Part shown: positions 19,174-29,794 of the stretch, piece after piece | How positions within the stretch are numbered: the first letter of the stretch is position 1 | Layout: the number at the start of each line of letters is the position of its first letter | Source: Folioceros fuciformis | Lineage: Eukaryota > Anthocerotophyta > Anthocerotopsida > Anthocerotales | Direction: 5' to 3' | NCBI GenBank assembly: GCA_049999805.1 | Contig: JBNGIO010003086.1 | Coordinates: forward strand, 1 to 46,714 | Length of the DNA: 46,714 nucleotides | The notes under the pieces: model-generated | Seen by the model: the letters and a program-made list of their open reading frames with translations, nothing else | What the model was told of the DNA's origin: nothing | The model's database searches: none | Made by a program: the position numbers and the translations under genes

Positions 19174-22100
19174 TCAAGAGATGCCCAGTGACCTGCCTAA
19201 AATCACCTTGTCCAGTTTTGTTTGGCTCCGTGGATGGTTCTCATCTCGCACCAAGAAGTTGTGGACCAGCCCGTCCTTGTCCGTCCACCAGCTCTGACCA
19301 GGCTGCTTCCATGCCCTGATGTGTTTTCTCCTTGCCTGCATTTTCAAGGTCTCCTCCCACATCTGGGCACCGGTGTATATGGTCGACATCAACACATACG
19401 CTTCGGCATCTTTGTTGTCCAGCTTCACTGCTTGATCGAAGGCGATGCGTCCGACCTCCACGTTGCTCCACTTTCGACAAGCACCCAACAGTGAGTGCCA
19501 GACTGCAGCATCAGCCAGGACAGGCATTGCTAACGCTAGATCTAGGGCCTCATGCAGTTGTCCTGCCCGGCCCAAGAGATCCACCATGCATGTGAGGTGT
19601 AGTGCCGTAGGAGTGATGCCCTGGAATCTGCTCATGGCCCGGAAGTACTCTCTCCCCTTGTCAACAAGACCCGCATGACTGCAAACTCTTAACACACTGA
19701 GAAACGTGATGCCGTCTGGCTGTATGCCATCTTCCTTCATTTTGTGAACCAAATCGAACACCTTTTCACTGTTTCCTTGACAGGTGTAGCCTGCAATCAG
19801 TGAATTCCACACGACAGCGTCTCTTTCCTGCAATGAGTTGAACACCTTCTGTGCCTCAACGACACTACCACATTTTCCATACATGTTTATCAGGCCCCCA
19901 GCTAGAAACAAATCAGGTTGAAACCCTCGTCCCTCTATCTCTGCATGTAGCTGCCTTCCGACATGCAAGGCTGCCACATTTGCACATGCCTGCAGGAGGC
20001 AGGCAAATGTTACGGCGTTGGGTACAGCAATGCCCTCTTCTTGCATATCACTATATAGACGAAGGGCTTCCTGCCCCATGCCCTGCTTGGAATATCCCGC
20101 AATTATAGCTGTCCATGTCACAGAATCTTTGTCACAAAGGCCATCGAACACTCTCTGAGCATCGGCCAAGCTGCCACACTGTGCATACATGTTGACCAAA
20201 CTGTTCGCCACGAATACGTCAGCTTGATGTCCTCCTTCTCTAATTTGAACATGAAGCTCCTTTCCCTTCTCCAACGCCGATGTGCCCATACTTGCACAAG
20301 CTTGTAGAAGACACGTAAACGTCACAGAATCCGGAACTGCGATGGCCTCCTCTTGCATAGCACTGTAAAGATGAAGGGCTTCCTGACCCATGCCCTGTTG
20401 TGAATGTCCTCCTATCATAGCATTCCACGTCACCACATCTTTATGGGGTAGTCTGTCGAACACCATCTGTGCATCTGCTAAGCTGCCACACTTTGCATAC
20501 ATGTTCACCAAGCTGTTAGCTACAACAACATCAGCTTGACATCCTCGTTCTTTACTTTGTACATGAATCTTCTTCCCCATCTCTAAAGCTGGGGTACCTA
20601 AACCAGCACATGCCTGCAGGAGGCAAACAAATGTCACCGAATCAGGTACAGCAATGCCCTGCTCTTGCATAGCCGTGTAGAGGCAGATGGCTTCCTGCCC
20701 CATGTACTGCTGGGAATACCCTGCAATCAGAGCAGTCCAGGTCACCACGTCTTTTTGGACGAGGTTATCAAAAACTCTTCGAGCATCGTCCAAGCTGCCA
20801 CACTTTGCGTACATATTCACCAAACTGCTGGCTACAGACACATCAGCTTGTTGTCCCTGCTCTCTAATCTGGGCATGAAGGCGCTTCCCCTCTTCCAAAG
20901 CTTGGTTGCCCACACTCGCACATGCTTGGAGGAGGCATACGAAGGTCACAGCATTGGGTACAGCTTCACCTTCTTCTTGCATAGCAGTGTACAGACTAAG
21001 GGCCTCCCGTCCCATCCCCTGCTGGGAGTACCCTGCCAACATAGTATTCCAGGTGATCACACCTTTTTGGCCGAGTCCGTTGAACACTCTCCGTGCATCT
21101 TCCAAGCTGCCACACTTCGCATACATGTTCACCAAACTGCTGGCAACAACCACATCCGTTTCGTAGTCTCGCTGTCTAATTTGTGAATGAAGTTGCTTCC
21201 CCTCCTCCAAAGCTAGGGTGCCAACACTTGAACATGCCTGCAGGAGAGACACAAATGTCACAGAATCGGGTGAGACAAAACCTTCATTTTGCATTGTGCT
21301 GTAAAGACCAAGCGCTTCATGGCCCATGCCCTGCTGAGAATATCCTGCTATCATGGCATTCCATGTCACCACGTCTTTCTGAACAAGTCCGTCAAAGACT
21401 GCTTGGGCGTCTTCCAGGCTGCCACATTGTGCATACATGCTGATCAGACTATTAGCTATAAAAACATTAGCTTGATGCCCTCGTTCTCTTATTTGTAAAT
21501 GAAGCTGCTTACCCTTCTCCAATGCGCCGTTACCCACCCTTGCACATGCCTGAAGGAGGGACAAAAAGGTCATGGAATCCGGTACAACAGTAGCCTCTTG
21601 TTGCATTACGCTGTAGAGTTGAAGGGCTTGCTGGCCCATGCCTTGCAGGGAGTATCCTGCTATCATGACATTCCACGTCACCACATCTTTATAAACGAGT
21701 CTGTCAAACATGCTCTGAGCATCTCCCAAGCTGCCACACTTTGCATACATGTTTACCAAACTGTTTGCTACAACCACGTCAGCTTCATGCCCTCCTTCCC
21801 TAATTTGTGCATGAAACTGCTTTCCCTTCTCTAAAGCAGAGGCGCCCACACTCGCACATGCCTGCAGAAGGCACACAAAAGTCACGGCATTGGGCGTAAC
21901 TATAGCTTCTGCTTGCATAGCACTGTAGAGGCGAAGGGCATCTCGCCCCATGCCCTGCTGGGAATACCCTGCAATCAGAGCAGTCCAGGTGACGACCTCT
22001 TTTCGGCTGAGTCCGTCAAAAACTCTCTGGGCATCTACCAAGCTGCCACACTTTGCATACATATTCACCAAACTGCCAGCTACAGACAAATCATCTTCAT

Positions 22101-23229
22101 ATCCTCCGTCCATAATTTGGCCATGAAGCTGCCTTCCCTTCTCCAGAGCTTGGGTGCCCACACTCGCACATGCCTGCAGGAGGCACACAAAGGTCACAGA
22201 ATCGGGTACCGCAACACCCTCCTCTTGCATAGCATCGTAAAGACCAAGAGCTTCCTGGCCCATGTTCTGCTGGGAATACCCTGCAATTAAAGCAGTCCAC
22301 GTTACCACATTTTTCCTATCCAGTTCATCAAACACTTCTTGAGCATCTGCCAAGCTGCCACACTTTACATACATGTTCACCAAGCAGTTACAGACAAACA
22401 AATCAGGCGCAACCCCACTGGCCAACACATCAGCATGCACCTGCTGCCCAGATTTCAGGTCCGATCCCCTCGCACACGCTTGAAGGGCTGCCACCAGTAC
22501 ATGTCCATCTGGCTTCACACCCGACCGGCGCATTCGATGGTACAGTTCTATTGCACCATGCACTTCCCCCGCTTTAACATGCGCAGAAATAACCGCAGAC
22601 CACGTGAAGGCATCCGGTTTGCCCACCATTCCAAACACATCCATCGCGTCTCGCAACCTGCCATGAGCAGCGTACATTCGCAAAATATGGTTGCCCAGGA
22701 ATGTATCCGACTGATACCCCTTCCTCACCGTCAAAGCGTGCACCCGGCGACCCAAAACAAGATCCTTCGTCAACGTACATTTCTTCAGAACAATTTGAAA
22801 AACAGATTTGGCAATACAACAGTCTGCCTGCACCAGCATCCCCAGAGCCTCAACGGCTTCACGCAGATGCCCCTCATTACACAGCTGGCTCACGGTCTGA
22901 TCCGTTAAGCCCCTATCATACCCTGCGTTCCTGCCTAGGCAAGCATCATCAGCCAACCTCCAGTCCGAAGCAGACCGACCCATCTCCACATCCAAAGCGC
23001 CACCCCAAGCTGCCTTGCAAAGTTGAACCTCCTGAGACTGCCTGTGCCCAATGCCAGGCCAACGGAGGCTCCTCTCGATGCACCATCCTTGCTTCCTTGA
23101 AGCCGGGCGAACCGGAGCTCTCCCTCGACTGCCAGCCAGCCCACCAATTTCCTGGGTCCCCACAAACTGTCCCCACAACGGATTCTGTTGCCCCCCGCGT
23201 GCCTGAATTGCAGCACTCCCGACAGCCAT
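19174..23229 (-). CDS. Giant PLS-class PPR protein, E-type, no DYW deaminase (PPR3)
   Basis: Intronless frame of up to 1,351 residues. It has an Arg-rich leader that could act as an organelle presequence, the EAVEALGMLVQAD block, a divergent first unit (RMYAAHGRLRDAMDVF) and nine further units of about 105 residues built on the same L-S-P plan as the neighbouring genes. The C-terminus has CMVDLLGRAGQLHEALDLA, YVLMSTIYTGAQMWEETLK, PGQSWWTDKDGLVHNFLV and then RDENHPRSQTKLDKVI. This last piece still resembles the start of a DYW domain (GD-x-SHPQ) and stops there. This suggests the ancestor had a DYW domain that was lost. Expected role: sequence-specific organellar RNA binding. Confidence 0.88.
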   Translation of the reverse strand: MAVGSAAIQARGGQQNPLWGQFVGTQEIGGLAGSRGRAPVRPASRKQGWCIERSLRWPGIGHRQSQEVQLCKAAWGGALDVEMGRSASDWRLADDACLGRNAGYDRGLTDQTVSQLCNEGHLREAVEALGMLVQADCCIAKSVFQIVLKKCTLTKDLVLGRRVHALTVRKGYQSDTFLGNHILRMYAAHGRLRDAMDVFGMVGKPDAFTWSAVISAHVKAGEVHGAIELYHRMRRSGVKPDGHVLVAALQACARGSDLKSGQQVHADVLASGVAPDLFVCNCLVNMYVKCGSLADAQEVFDELDRKNVVTWTALIAGYSQQNMGQEALGLYDAMQEEGVAVPDSVTFVCLLQACASVGTQALEKGRQLHGQIMDGGYEDDLSVAGSLVNMYAKCGSLVDAQRVFDGLSRKEVVTWTALIAGYSQQGMGRDALRLYSAMQAEAIVTPNAVTFVCLLQACASVGASALEKGKQFHAQIREGGHEADVVVANSLVNMYAKCGSLGDAQSMFDRLVYKDVVTWNVMIAGYSLQGMGQQALQLYSVMQQEATVVPDSMTFLSLLQACARVGNGALEKGKQLHLQIRERGHQANVFIANSLISMYAQCGSLEDAQAVFDGLVQKDVVTWNAMIAGYSQQGMGHEALGLYSTMQNEGFVSPDSVTFVSLLQACSSVGTLALEEGKQLHSQIRQRDYETDVVVASSLVNMYAKCGSLEDARRVFNGLGQKGVITWNTMLAGYSQQGMGREALSLYTAMQEEGEAVPNAVTFVCLLQACASVGNQALEEGKRLHAQIREQGQQADVSVASSLVNMYAKCGSLDDARRVFDNLVQKDVVTWTALIAGYSQQYMGQEAICLYTAMQEQGIAVPDSVTFVCLLQACAGLGTPALEMGKKIHVQSKERGCQADVVVANSLVNMYAKCGSLADAQMVFDRLPHKDVVTWNAMIGGHSQQGMGQEALHLYSAMQEEAIAVPDSVTFTCLLQACASMGTSALEKGKELHVQIREGGHQADVFVANSLVNMYAQCGSLADAQRVFDGLCDKDSVTWTAIIAGYSKQGMGQEALRLYSDMQEEGIAVPNAVTFACLLQACANVAALHVGRQLHAEIEGRGFQPDLFLAGGLINMYGKCGSVVEAQKVFNSLQERDAVVWNSLIAGYTCQGNSEKVFDLVHKMKEDGIQPDGITFLSVLRVCSHAGLVDKGREYFRAMSRFQGITPTALHLTCMVDLLGRAGQLHEALDLALAMPVLADAAVWHSLLGACRKWSNVEVGRIAFDQAVKLDNKDAEAYVLMSTIYTGAQMWEETLKMQARRKHIRAWKQPGQSWWTDKDGLVHNFLVRDENHPRSQTKLDKVILGRSLGIS

Positions 23230-24000
23230 GGCTGCCAGGAGCTATCTGGTAAGGCCTCCAGCCTGTAAGATGCGAATCCTGTAGGCTCACATTCTTCGTG
23301 TCCTGGTGATGGATTATCATGCTATCAGCAGTGCTCTGAAGGTGTCCATGAATTTCGCCGTGCAGTGATTATCAGACACGCTTTTCAGAGAGAATCTGTC
23401 GACACCGGCCCCTCGACAGCAAGCAACATTGCTTCCACAAAACGTGTCCTTGAGCACGGAACGGAACATGAATCTGACCAACAGGAATCCAAATTCGAGA
23501 GGACGGTATCGCTTACAGTAATACGAGGAATTACTGGGTTTTGTCTGGAAGGAGAGAGAGTCTAGAGAATTCTTCACTAGGCGTCCAAGCTTTGCTTGCT
23601 ATTTCATTGGGTGGAAAGTTGTAGAAACGGAAGTCTCCAGAAGGCACGTCTGAACACATTACTGCCACACTCGCTCTACGCGCAAGTGTATTGCATTCTT
23701 CGCGCACGGAGGTCCGCTTGCGCGCACACGTTGCGACGCTGAACCATCTCTCTCTCGCACATCGATTGGCTTGCGCGGCCGCCACCTCTTCTGGTATGTC
23801 GCTGCACTGCACCCTCCTGCCCATTGCAGCTGAAGCTACGGGCAGTTGGTTGGAGGCGGTTCTTTCCCGCTCTCAGCCGTATCTGAACGCCGCCGCGGCT
23901 AGTACTCGATTTCTCTCCGTCGCATGCTACTGAGAAGCTGCTCTTTTCCTCGGTTTTGTGCAGAGTCTACTGCCAGGGGGCTGCTTCCTGCGGTGTTGCA
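23230..24000. promoter_or_regulatory. Divergent intergenic region upstream of PPR3 and the FKBP gene
   Basis: Carries the 5' flanks of a minus-strand PPR gene and a plus-strand FKBP gene. A pyrimidine-rich run with CTCTCTCTC lies near 23747-23757 and is a common plant core-promoter or 5' UTR feature. No credible coding sequence is seen. Confidence 0.4.
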
Positions 24001-27000
24001 ATGGAGGACTTTGAGCTCAACGAGGGCGACGACCTAGGGGAAGAGGATTTCCAGGGGGTCAAGGGTTATGGGGATGGAGCTACCTCGGCTGGGCCGCAAA
24101 AGGTTGGCGAGGAGCGTGAAATCGTCAAGGGACGTCTCAAGAAGCTTGTGCAGAAGGAGGGAACTGGCTGGGAGACTCCTGATGCCGGGGATGAGGTGAC
24201 AGGTGAGGGAGTGGTGCGAGTTGCTTGAATTTCGGTTGCTGGCGTTGGCTGTGACGCTGACTCCGCGGTTTGGTGTGGTTCTACAGTGCATTATACCGGA
24301 ACGCTGCTGGACGGGACTAAGTTCGACAGTAGCCGGGACCGAGGGACGCCTTTCACGTTCAAGCTAGGCCAGGGTATGGGTTTCGCCTTTCTCTGCCGCG
24401 GTTTGTGGTATCTTGGTGCTCTCCACTGAAGCTTGTATGGGGGACCAGGTGAGGTTATTCGGGGATGGGACGAGGGAGTGGCAACCATGAAAAAAGGAGA
24501 AGTCTCGGTTTTGACTATCGAACCTGAGTATGCCTATGGTGAGACCGGATCACCTCCCACAATCCCTCCTAATGCTACTCTAAAGTTCGAAGTTGAGCTG
24601 CTGTCGTGGAGCAGCGTGAAAGACATTTGCAAGGATGGCGGCGTGCTCAAGAAGGTTATCAAAGAGGGTGAGAAGTGGGAAACGCCGAAGGGAGAAGACG
24701 AGGTTACTGGTACGTTGTGTGTGGTTTCGTGTTAAATTCTGTGGTTACTTGTTTGGCAGAAACCCGTGCCCCAGGTTTTCTGTAGTTCTGTTCCGTGCTT
24801 GATACGAAGTTTGTTCGGATGCAGTACGATTTGAGGCTAGGCTTGCCGACGGCAGTGTTGTGGAGAAGACCCCTGAGGATGGTGTTGAGTATGACTTGAC
24901 TCAGGGTTAGTGTTTCGTGTCATGTTGAAGTGCCCTTGCGATGTTAGGTTCTGAAGTAGATGTCTTCCCTGCGAAGTAGCAGTTTTGCTGAGCTTGGTGC
25001 TGCATTGATGCATGGCAGGCTACTTCTGCAATGCCATTAGCGCAGCAGTGAAGACAATGAAGAAGTCTGAAGTGGTGACACTAACAGTTAAACCTTCTTG
25101 TAAGTAAAGCTATGTTTTCCCATTTGGTGTCTCTTGATTTGTCGCTACGAGCAACTGACACAGCGCACTTTCCTTTCAGATGGTTTTGGTGACAAGGGAA
25201 GGCCTGCACAAAATAGTTTGGCAGCTGTACCACCTAACGCAACGCTATCTATTGATCTTGAGCTGCTTTCTTGGAAACCCGTAGAGTCTGTGACTGACGA
25301 TAAGAAAGTTATGAAAAAGATTTTGAAGGCAGGGGAAGGCTATGAGAAGCCAAACGATGGATCCGTCGTGCAAGGTCAGTTTACTTCGGATAGGAGTTGT
25401 AGAACGAGGGAGTATTATTTTGAACACAGCTTCTGCATCGATGATTGCTGGGTTTTGGATTCGAGCTACCACATGTTCTGATCGTTGTCTTGGATTTGAG
25501 GTGTAATGGTTTTGTTTGTCGTCTGCAGTGAAGTACATAGCAAGATTGTCTGATGGGACCGTCTTTGAGAAGAAAGGGCATGATGATGAGCTCTTTGAGT
25601 TTATGACGGATGAAGGTAGGTGTAGGGGAACATTTCAGTCTCCACCTCTGAAGTCCAACCTGGTCTCCCTTTTCATGTTCGACTGACTAATATTGGTGCG
25701 ATGTGTCACAGAGCAAGTAATTTCGGGTTTGGATAGGGGAGTTGGCACCATGAAGAAGGGCGAGATAGCACTGCTGACTGTTCATTCAGAGTATGCCTTT
25801 GGGGATGTAGAGGTGAAGAAAGATCTGGCTACTGTTCCTGCCGGGTCCACTGTGGTGTATGAAATTGAGCTGATATCTTTTACCAAGGTGAGTTGAGTCT
25901 TCCCTCTCGTCACGGATCCGCTTGTGTCTGCCTTAGTAGTTTATGGTTGTCGGGATGGCGTATGGCGAAGGTGAGCTGCTCTGTGTTCCTCTCCTAACAT
26001 GGTTGCACTCACGCAGGAAAAGGAGGGCTGGGATTTGGATACCGCTGAAAAGCTGGTGTATGCGGCGAAGAAGAAGGAAGATGGGAATGTTTTGTTTAAA
26101 TCTGGGAAGTACTGGAGAGCAGCGAAGAAGTATGAGAAGGTGAGTTTTCTCGTCTGCCCATTCACATGGAGTTTGGACTGGTCATGGAACACTGCACCTG
26201 TTGATGCGATGGAATCTAAGGTCGACCACACTTGCCCATGTGCAGGCCGTGAAATACCTTGAATTGGACACCTCTTTTAATGACGAACAAAAGAAAATTT
26301 CTAAGGCTCTGAAGGTCACCTCCTACGTGAACAATACAGCGTGCAAACTAAAGTTAAAGGACTTTCCGGAGGCTGTGAAACTGGCTACCAAGGTGAATTT
26401 TGTCTCACCCGACAGTTGCTCTTTTGACAGGGTCGATCCTTCTTCCGTTGATTTCTCCGTTCTAACCTGTGCCTCGTGCTGTATTTAGGCTCTAGCGTTG
26501 GAGTCTTCTAATGTGAAGGCCCTCTTCAGACGAGCGCAAGGCTATATGGAGACGGCAGATTATGATTTGGCTGAATGGGACATTAAGAAGGCTCTGGAAA
26601 TTGAGCCGAACTCCAGGTACTGCTAGTGCCCGAGTCTGCCTGTGTGCCGTGATTTTTTTTCCTTGATCCAGCTTGGAGTCTTTGGAAGGTTTAACTCACG
26701 AAGGGTTCTGGTAACTGCAGAGAGATTCGCGCACTCTTGAAGTCGGTGAAGCTGAAGCAAATCGAACAGAATAAGAAAGAGGCAAAGCTGTATGGCAACA
26801 TGTTTGCCCGATTGAGTAAACTTGAAGCGAAGGAGGTCAAGGTACCGAGTCCATAACCCGCCTCTTGATTTCGGGCGATGTCTTGTGCTGGCTCGTCGTA
26901 CTCGTGCGTCTTATTGTAAAACTCAGGTATTGTTTGTACCCACAGAGTGAAGGTGGAGAGCCCATGGAGGTGGAGAAGGGAAATGGGAATATCATTGACG

Positions 27001-27044
27001 CCGGGGCTGAGGAGGGTGAGGCCATGGCGGTGGACAAGGAGTAG
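24001..27044 (+). CDS. FKBP62: Triple-FKBP, TPR peptidyl-prolyl isomerase (ROF1/FKBP62-like)
   Basis: Co-chaperone isomerase. In seed plants the family binds HSP90 through its TPRs and takes part in heat-stress responses. Thirteen exons join in frame to 595 residues: 24001-24202, 24287-24373, 24449-24709, 24825-24905, 25019-25099, 25180-25374, 25529-25615, 25712-25887, 26017-26139, 26246-26392, 26489-26616, 26721-26841 and 26946-27044. After an acidic N-terminus, the first FKBP domain has the catalytic [16 protein letters not shown] and [11 protein letters not shown]. The second ([11 protein letters not shown]) and third ([13 protein letters not shown]) lack several active-site aromatics and are probably structural, as in ROF proteins. 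Three TPR motifs follow ([60 protein letters not shown]), then a Lys-rich helix where the family has a calmodulin-binding site, then an acidic tail. Confidence 0.93.
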
Positions 27045-27618
27045 GTGCCGTTGACGGGTCGCATTGTAGAGACACCACTGGCTAGGTGTAGGTGAGGGAC
27101 GTTAGGTCTGAATAGTGGGATTTCAAGCGGCCTGGTTCGATTGATAACGGAAAAGAATTTGTAAAATGGAGAGCAGCTGGAGGGGTCGTGTGCCCATGCA
27201 ATGAGGCAGAACCATTTCCTTTCGTTATGTCCTTATCACTTAAGACCCACCTATCTTCGGATTAAAACCCTACGTTCGGTAACAATTCTGCACTCAACAT
27301 GTCGTGCATCGAAAACGGTGGTTCTCCCAGCAAAGGAAATCAACTTTCCAATGTAGAAACTGATTTTTGTAGTTAACTATTTGTGGCCATACCCTTAATT
27401 AAAGGTGAAGCTAATTTTCTATTTTCCGTATAAGGAAATAGTAATTACGCTATACATACGAGTAGTGGAAGAAGCAGTTGGCTACCATTTAGGGCACAGG
27501 GCAGGAATTAAAATCCTCTTCGCGCGGCATTGAAGGTTGCTGTTTCCCTGAGCTGCGGGCGACGTCGCTCGTTTCTCTTGAGCAATCTCTGTCGGCGAGC
27601 CGCCCGGCTTGAGCAGCT
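27045..27618. promoter_or_regulatory. 3' UTR of the FKBP gene and upstream region of RPS9
   Basis: Non-coding. It contains AAACCCTA (27265-27272), which matches the telo-box found upstream of many plant ribosomal protein genes, though it lies about 350 bases before the RPS9 start codon. A pyrimidine-rich tract precedes the start, as is usual for translation genes. Confidence 0.35.
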
Positions 27619-28447
27619 ATGGTGCATGTAGCGTTCTACCGCAACTATGGCAAGACGTTTAAAAAGCCGCGTCGACCATTCGAGAAGGAGCGGTTGGATG
27701 CGGAACTGAAGCTGGTGGGCGAATATGGCCTGCGGAACAAGCGTGAGTTATGGCGGGTTCAGTACGCCCTGAACCGCATCCGCAACAATGCCAGGATGTT
27801 GCTTACCTTGGATGAGAAGAACACCCGTCGTATCTTCGAAGGCGAGGCCCTGCTCCGTCGGATGAACAGGTGTGTCTCAGCTGGAATAACCAATTGTCTA
27901 CAGGTTGTGTTGTGTAGGCCTGTGTTGGAGAATTCGTGAGGAGATGCTCACCCTAGTGACCAGGGCAATAGAGGAATCCACTACGGCCCGAGAAATTAGG
28001 GCGTGGCTACCTTTGTTTGTTTGATGATGGATTGCAGGGAGAGCCTGCACCGTCAAAATTTAATCTAGCGGTGCTGGTAGCTAAATTTTTGGACGTCGCA
28101 GGTACGGTTTGCTGGACGAGAGTCAAAACAAGCTCGACTATGTCCTAGCCCTGACCCCCGAGAACTTCCTGGAGCGCCGCCTGCAGACTTTAGTGTTCAA
28201 ATCTGGCATGGCCAAGTCTATTCACCACGCCCGTGTATTGATCAAGCAGAGGCACATTAGGGTGGGGAAGCAGATTGTGGACGTGGCTTCCTTCATGGTG
28301 CGGGTTGACTCTCAGAAGCACATCGACTTTGCCCTGTCCAGTCCACTCGGTGGCGGTCGCCCTGGACGCGTGAGGAGGAAGAACATGAAGGCAGCATCCA
28401 AGAAAGCAGCTGGTGGCGACGGGGATGAAGAGGAAGATGATGAGTAG
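27619..28447 (+). CDS. RPS9: 40S ribosomal protein S9 (uS4)
   Basis: Cytosolic small-subunit ribosomal protein that binds 18S rRNA and contributes to decoding fidelity. Two exons, 27619-27869 and 28102-28447, join in frame (phase 2, at AG|G of the Arg codon) to 198 residues, the usual length for plant uS4. The N-terminus [20 protein letters not shown], the core [19 protein letters not shown], the S4 RNA-binding motif [20 protein letters not shown] and [18 protein letters not shown], and the acidic GDEEEDDE tail are all as expected. It appears intact and normally constrained. Confidence 0.97.
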
Positions 28448-29794
28448 AGTAGGTGTTCCAATTAGGGTTGCGGGAACTCATTTCTAGGGCACCTAATCCT
28501 TGGGGCACGGTGCCGAAGTCCCTCGTTTTGGGACATGTTGTGGAGCCCTCCACGTCGAGGAAACGAAATTTTTGTCTAGTGTCTGTCCTATTCCATGTTT
28601 TTCCCAGGGAATCAGTTTTACATCAGTTGGAAGTGTTGGGCAAGTTGTAATAACTTTGCGAAAGCATGGTTTTTGTTCCCGAGTAGGGCGGCTCAGTCAA
28701 GCCGCCCACGTCACACGTTTAGGCACCCTTCTTCTACTCCTGTTTGTCAAATCCACACCGATGTTTCACACACGGCATGTCCTGTTCCTCACTCCCCAAG
28801 GCGGTACGATTGCGGGTCCCAAGCCAGCCGAGCGCAAATGCTTTTGCGAACACTGCTAATAATGCTAGGCGTGAGGCCCCACAGGTGACGTGCTTGACAC
28901 CGAGTAGATTACCATCCCTGCGATTGATGACTTCCTATAGGATGCAGTTGCATTTTCTAGCGCGTGGGACAGTGTGGGCTGGCTGCAATTCCTTTCTTCC
29001 ACTAGGGAGCCGTCGCATATCCTACCGCGTGGGGCAGTGTGGGTTCATTGGCTTCTAGCAAACGGTTGCACCCACCCCGGATCTAAGCTGTTAGATGAGA
29101 ACCAGCCAGAGCTCGAACAATTTCACACAGTTCGCCGAGCACATCGACCTGGATGTCATATGAACAAGGAATCTGAGTCCGCTCACCTTGTGTTGCGCAC
29201 TGTATGCCCAGCAAATAGTATTCATAGTCCGCCCACGTTGTGTTGTCCGTATCTTTCTAAAGCTTTCATGAACTCTCTCACCGGTTGCTGTCTAAGTTCA
29301 CGTAAAACACTTCGAAGGGACTCCAGCGACCTCTTACCTGGTCTCAGTCCACACGGTCGGACTTCCATCCCTTGCTCACCCTGTCTCACCTGAGACAAAA
29401 ATTTCCGGTCGATAGGCTTTGCAAGTACTGGTCATGGGGACGTTGCAATAGATAGAAATATGTGGGAACCGTCGTCGCCATGTGCTGCGCGAGGAGGCGA
29501 GACCGTCATGATAAATATGGCACGTGCGTGATCTGGAGTTTCTTGGAAGCTTGATAATCAATGGTCATTGCCGGCCCGAGAACTACAAATGCTTGAGCTG
29601 TGCAGGCTTCTCTTCGAACTCTCCCCTTGCTTCCACAAGCAGAGCTGAGAGGAAACATCTTGTGGCCTCTCAATTCTTTCACGAGCCTGCCGGCACCCTC
29701 CACTTGCACACTCCACATCACTGCCACCGATCGTCAACGGTCCCGGAGTTCCGACCTCCAACACAACAGCTTCCACGCCACCGATACAGGATAC
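28448..29794. other. Intergenic region between RPS9 and laccase
   Basis: The first part should be the RPS9 3' UTR, and the last few hundred bases the laccase promoter and 5' UTR. A short near-repeat (GCGTGGGACAGTGTGGG near 28963 and GCGTGGGGCAGTGTGGG near 29028) is present. The open frames here show no recognisable domain. Confidence 0.45.

Noticed and set aside
16433-22908. Many open frames antisense to the PPR genes (for example around 20665-21186)
   Set aside because: They repeat with the same period as the PPR modules on the other strand and have no independent domain, so they are shadows of the repeat-rich coding strand.
27870-28101. Intronic snoRNA in RPS9
   Set aside because: A TGATGA (C-box-like) sequence occurs in the intron but no D box (CTGA) at a suitable distance and no terminal stem were found.
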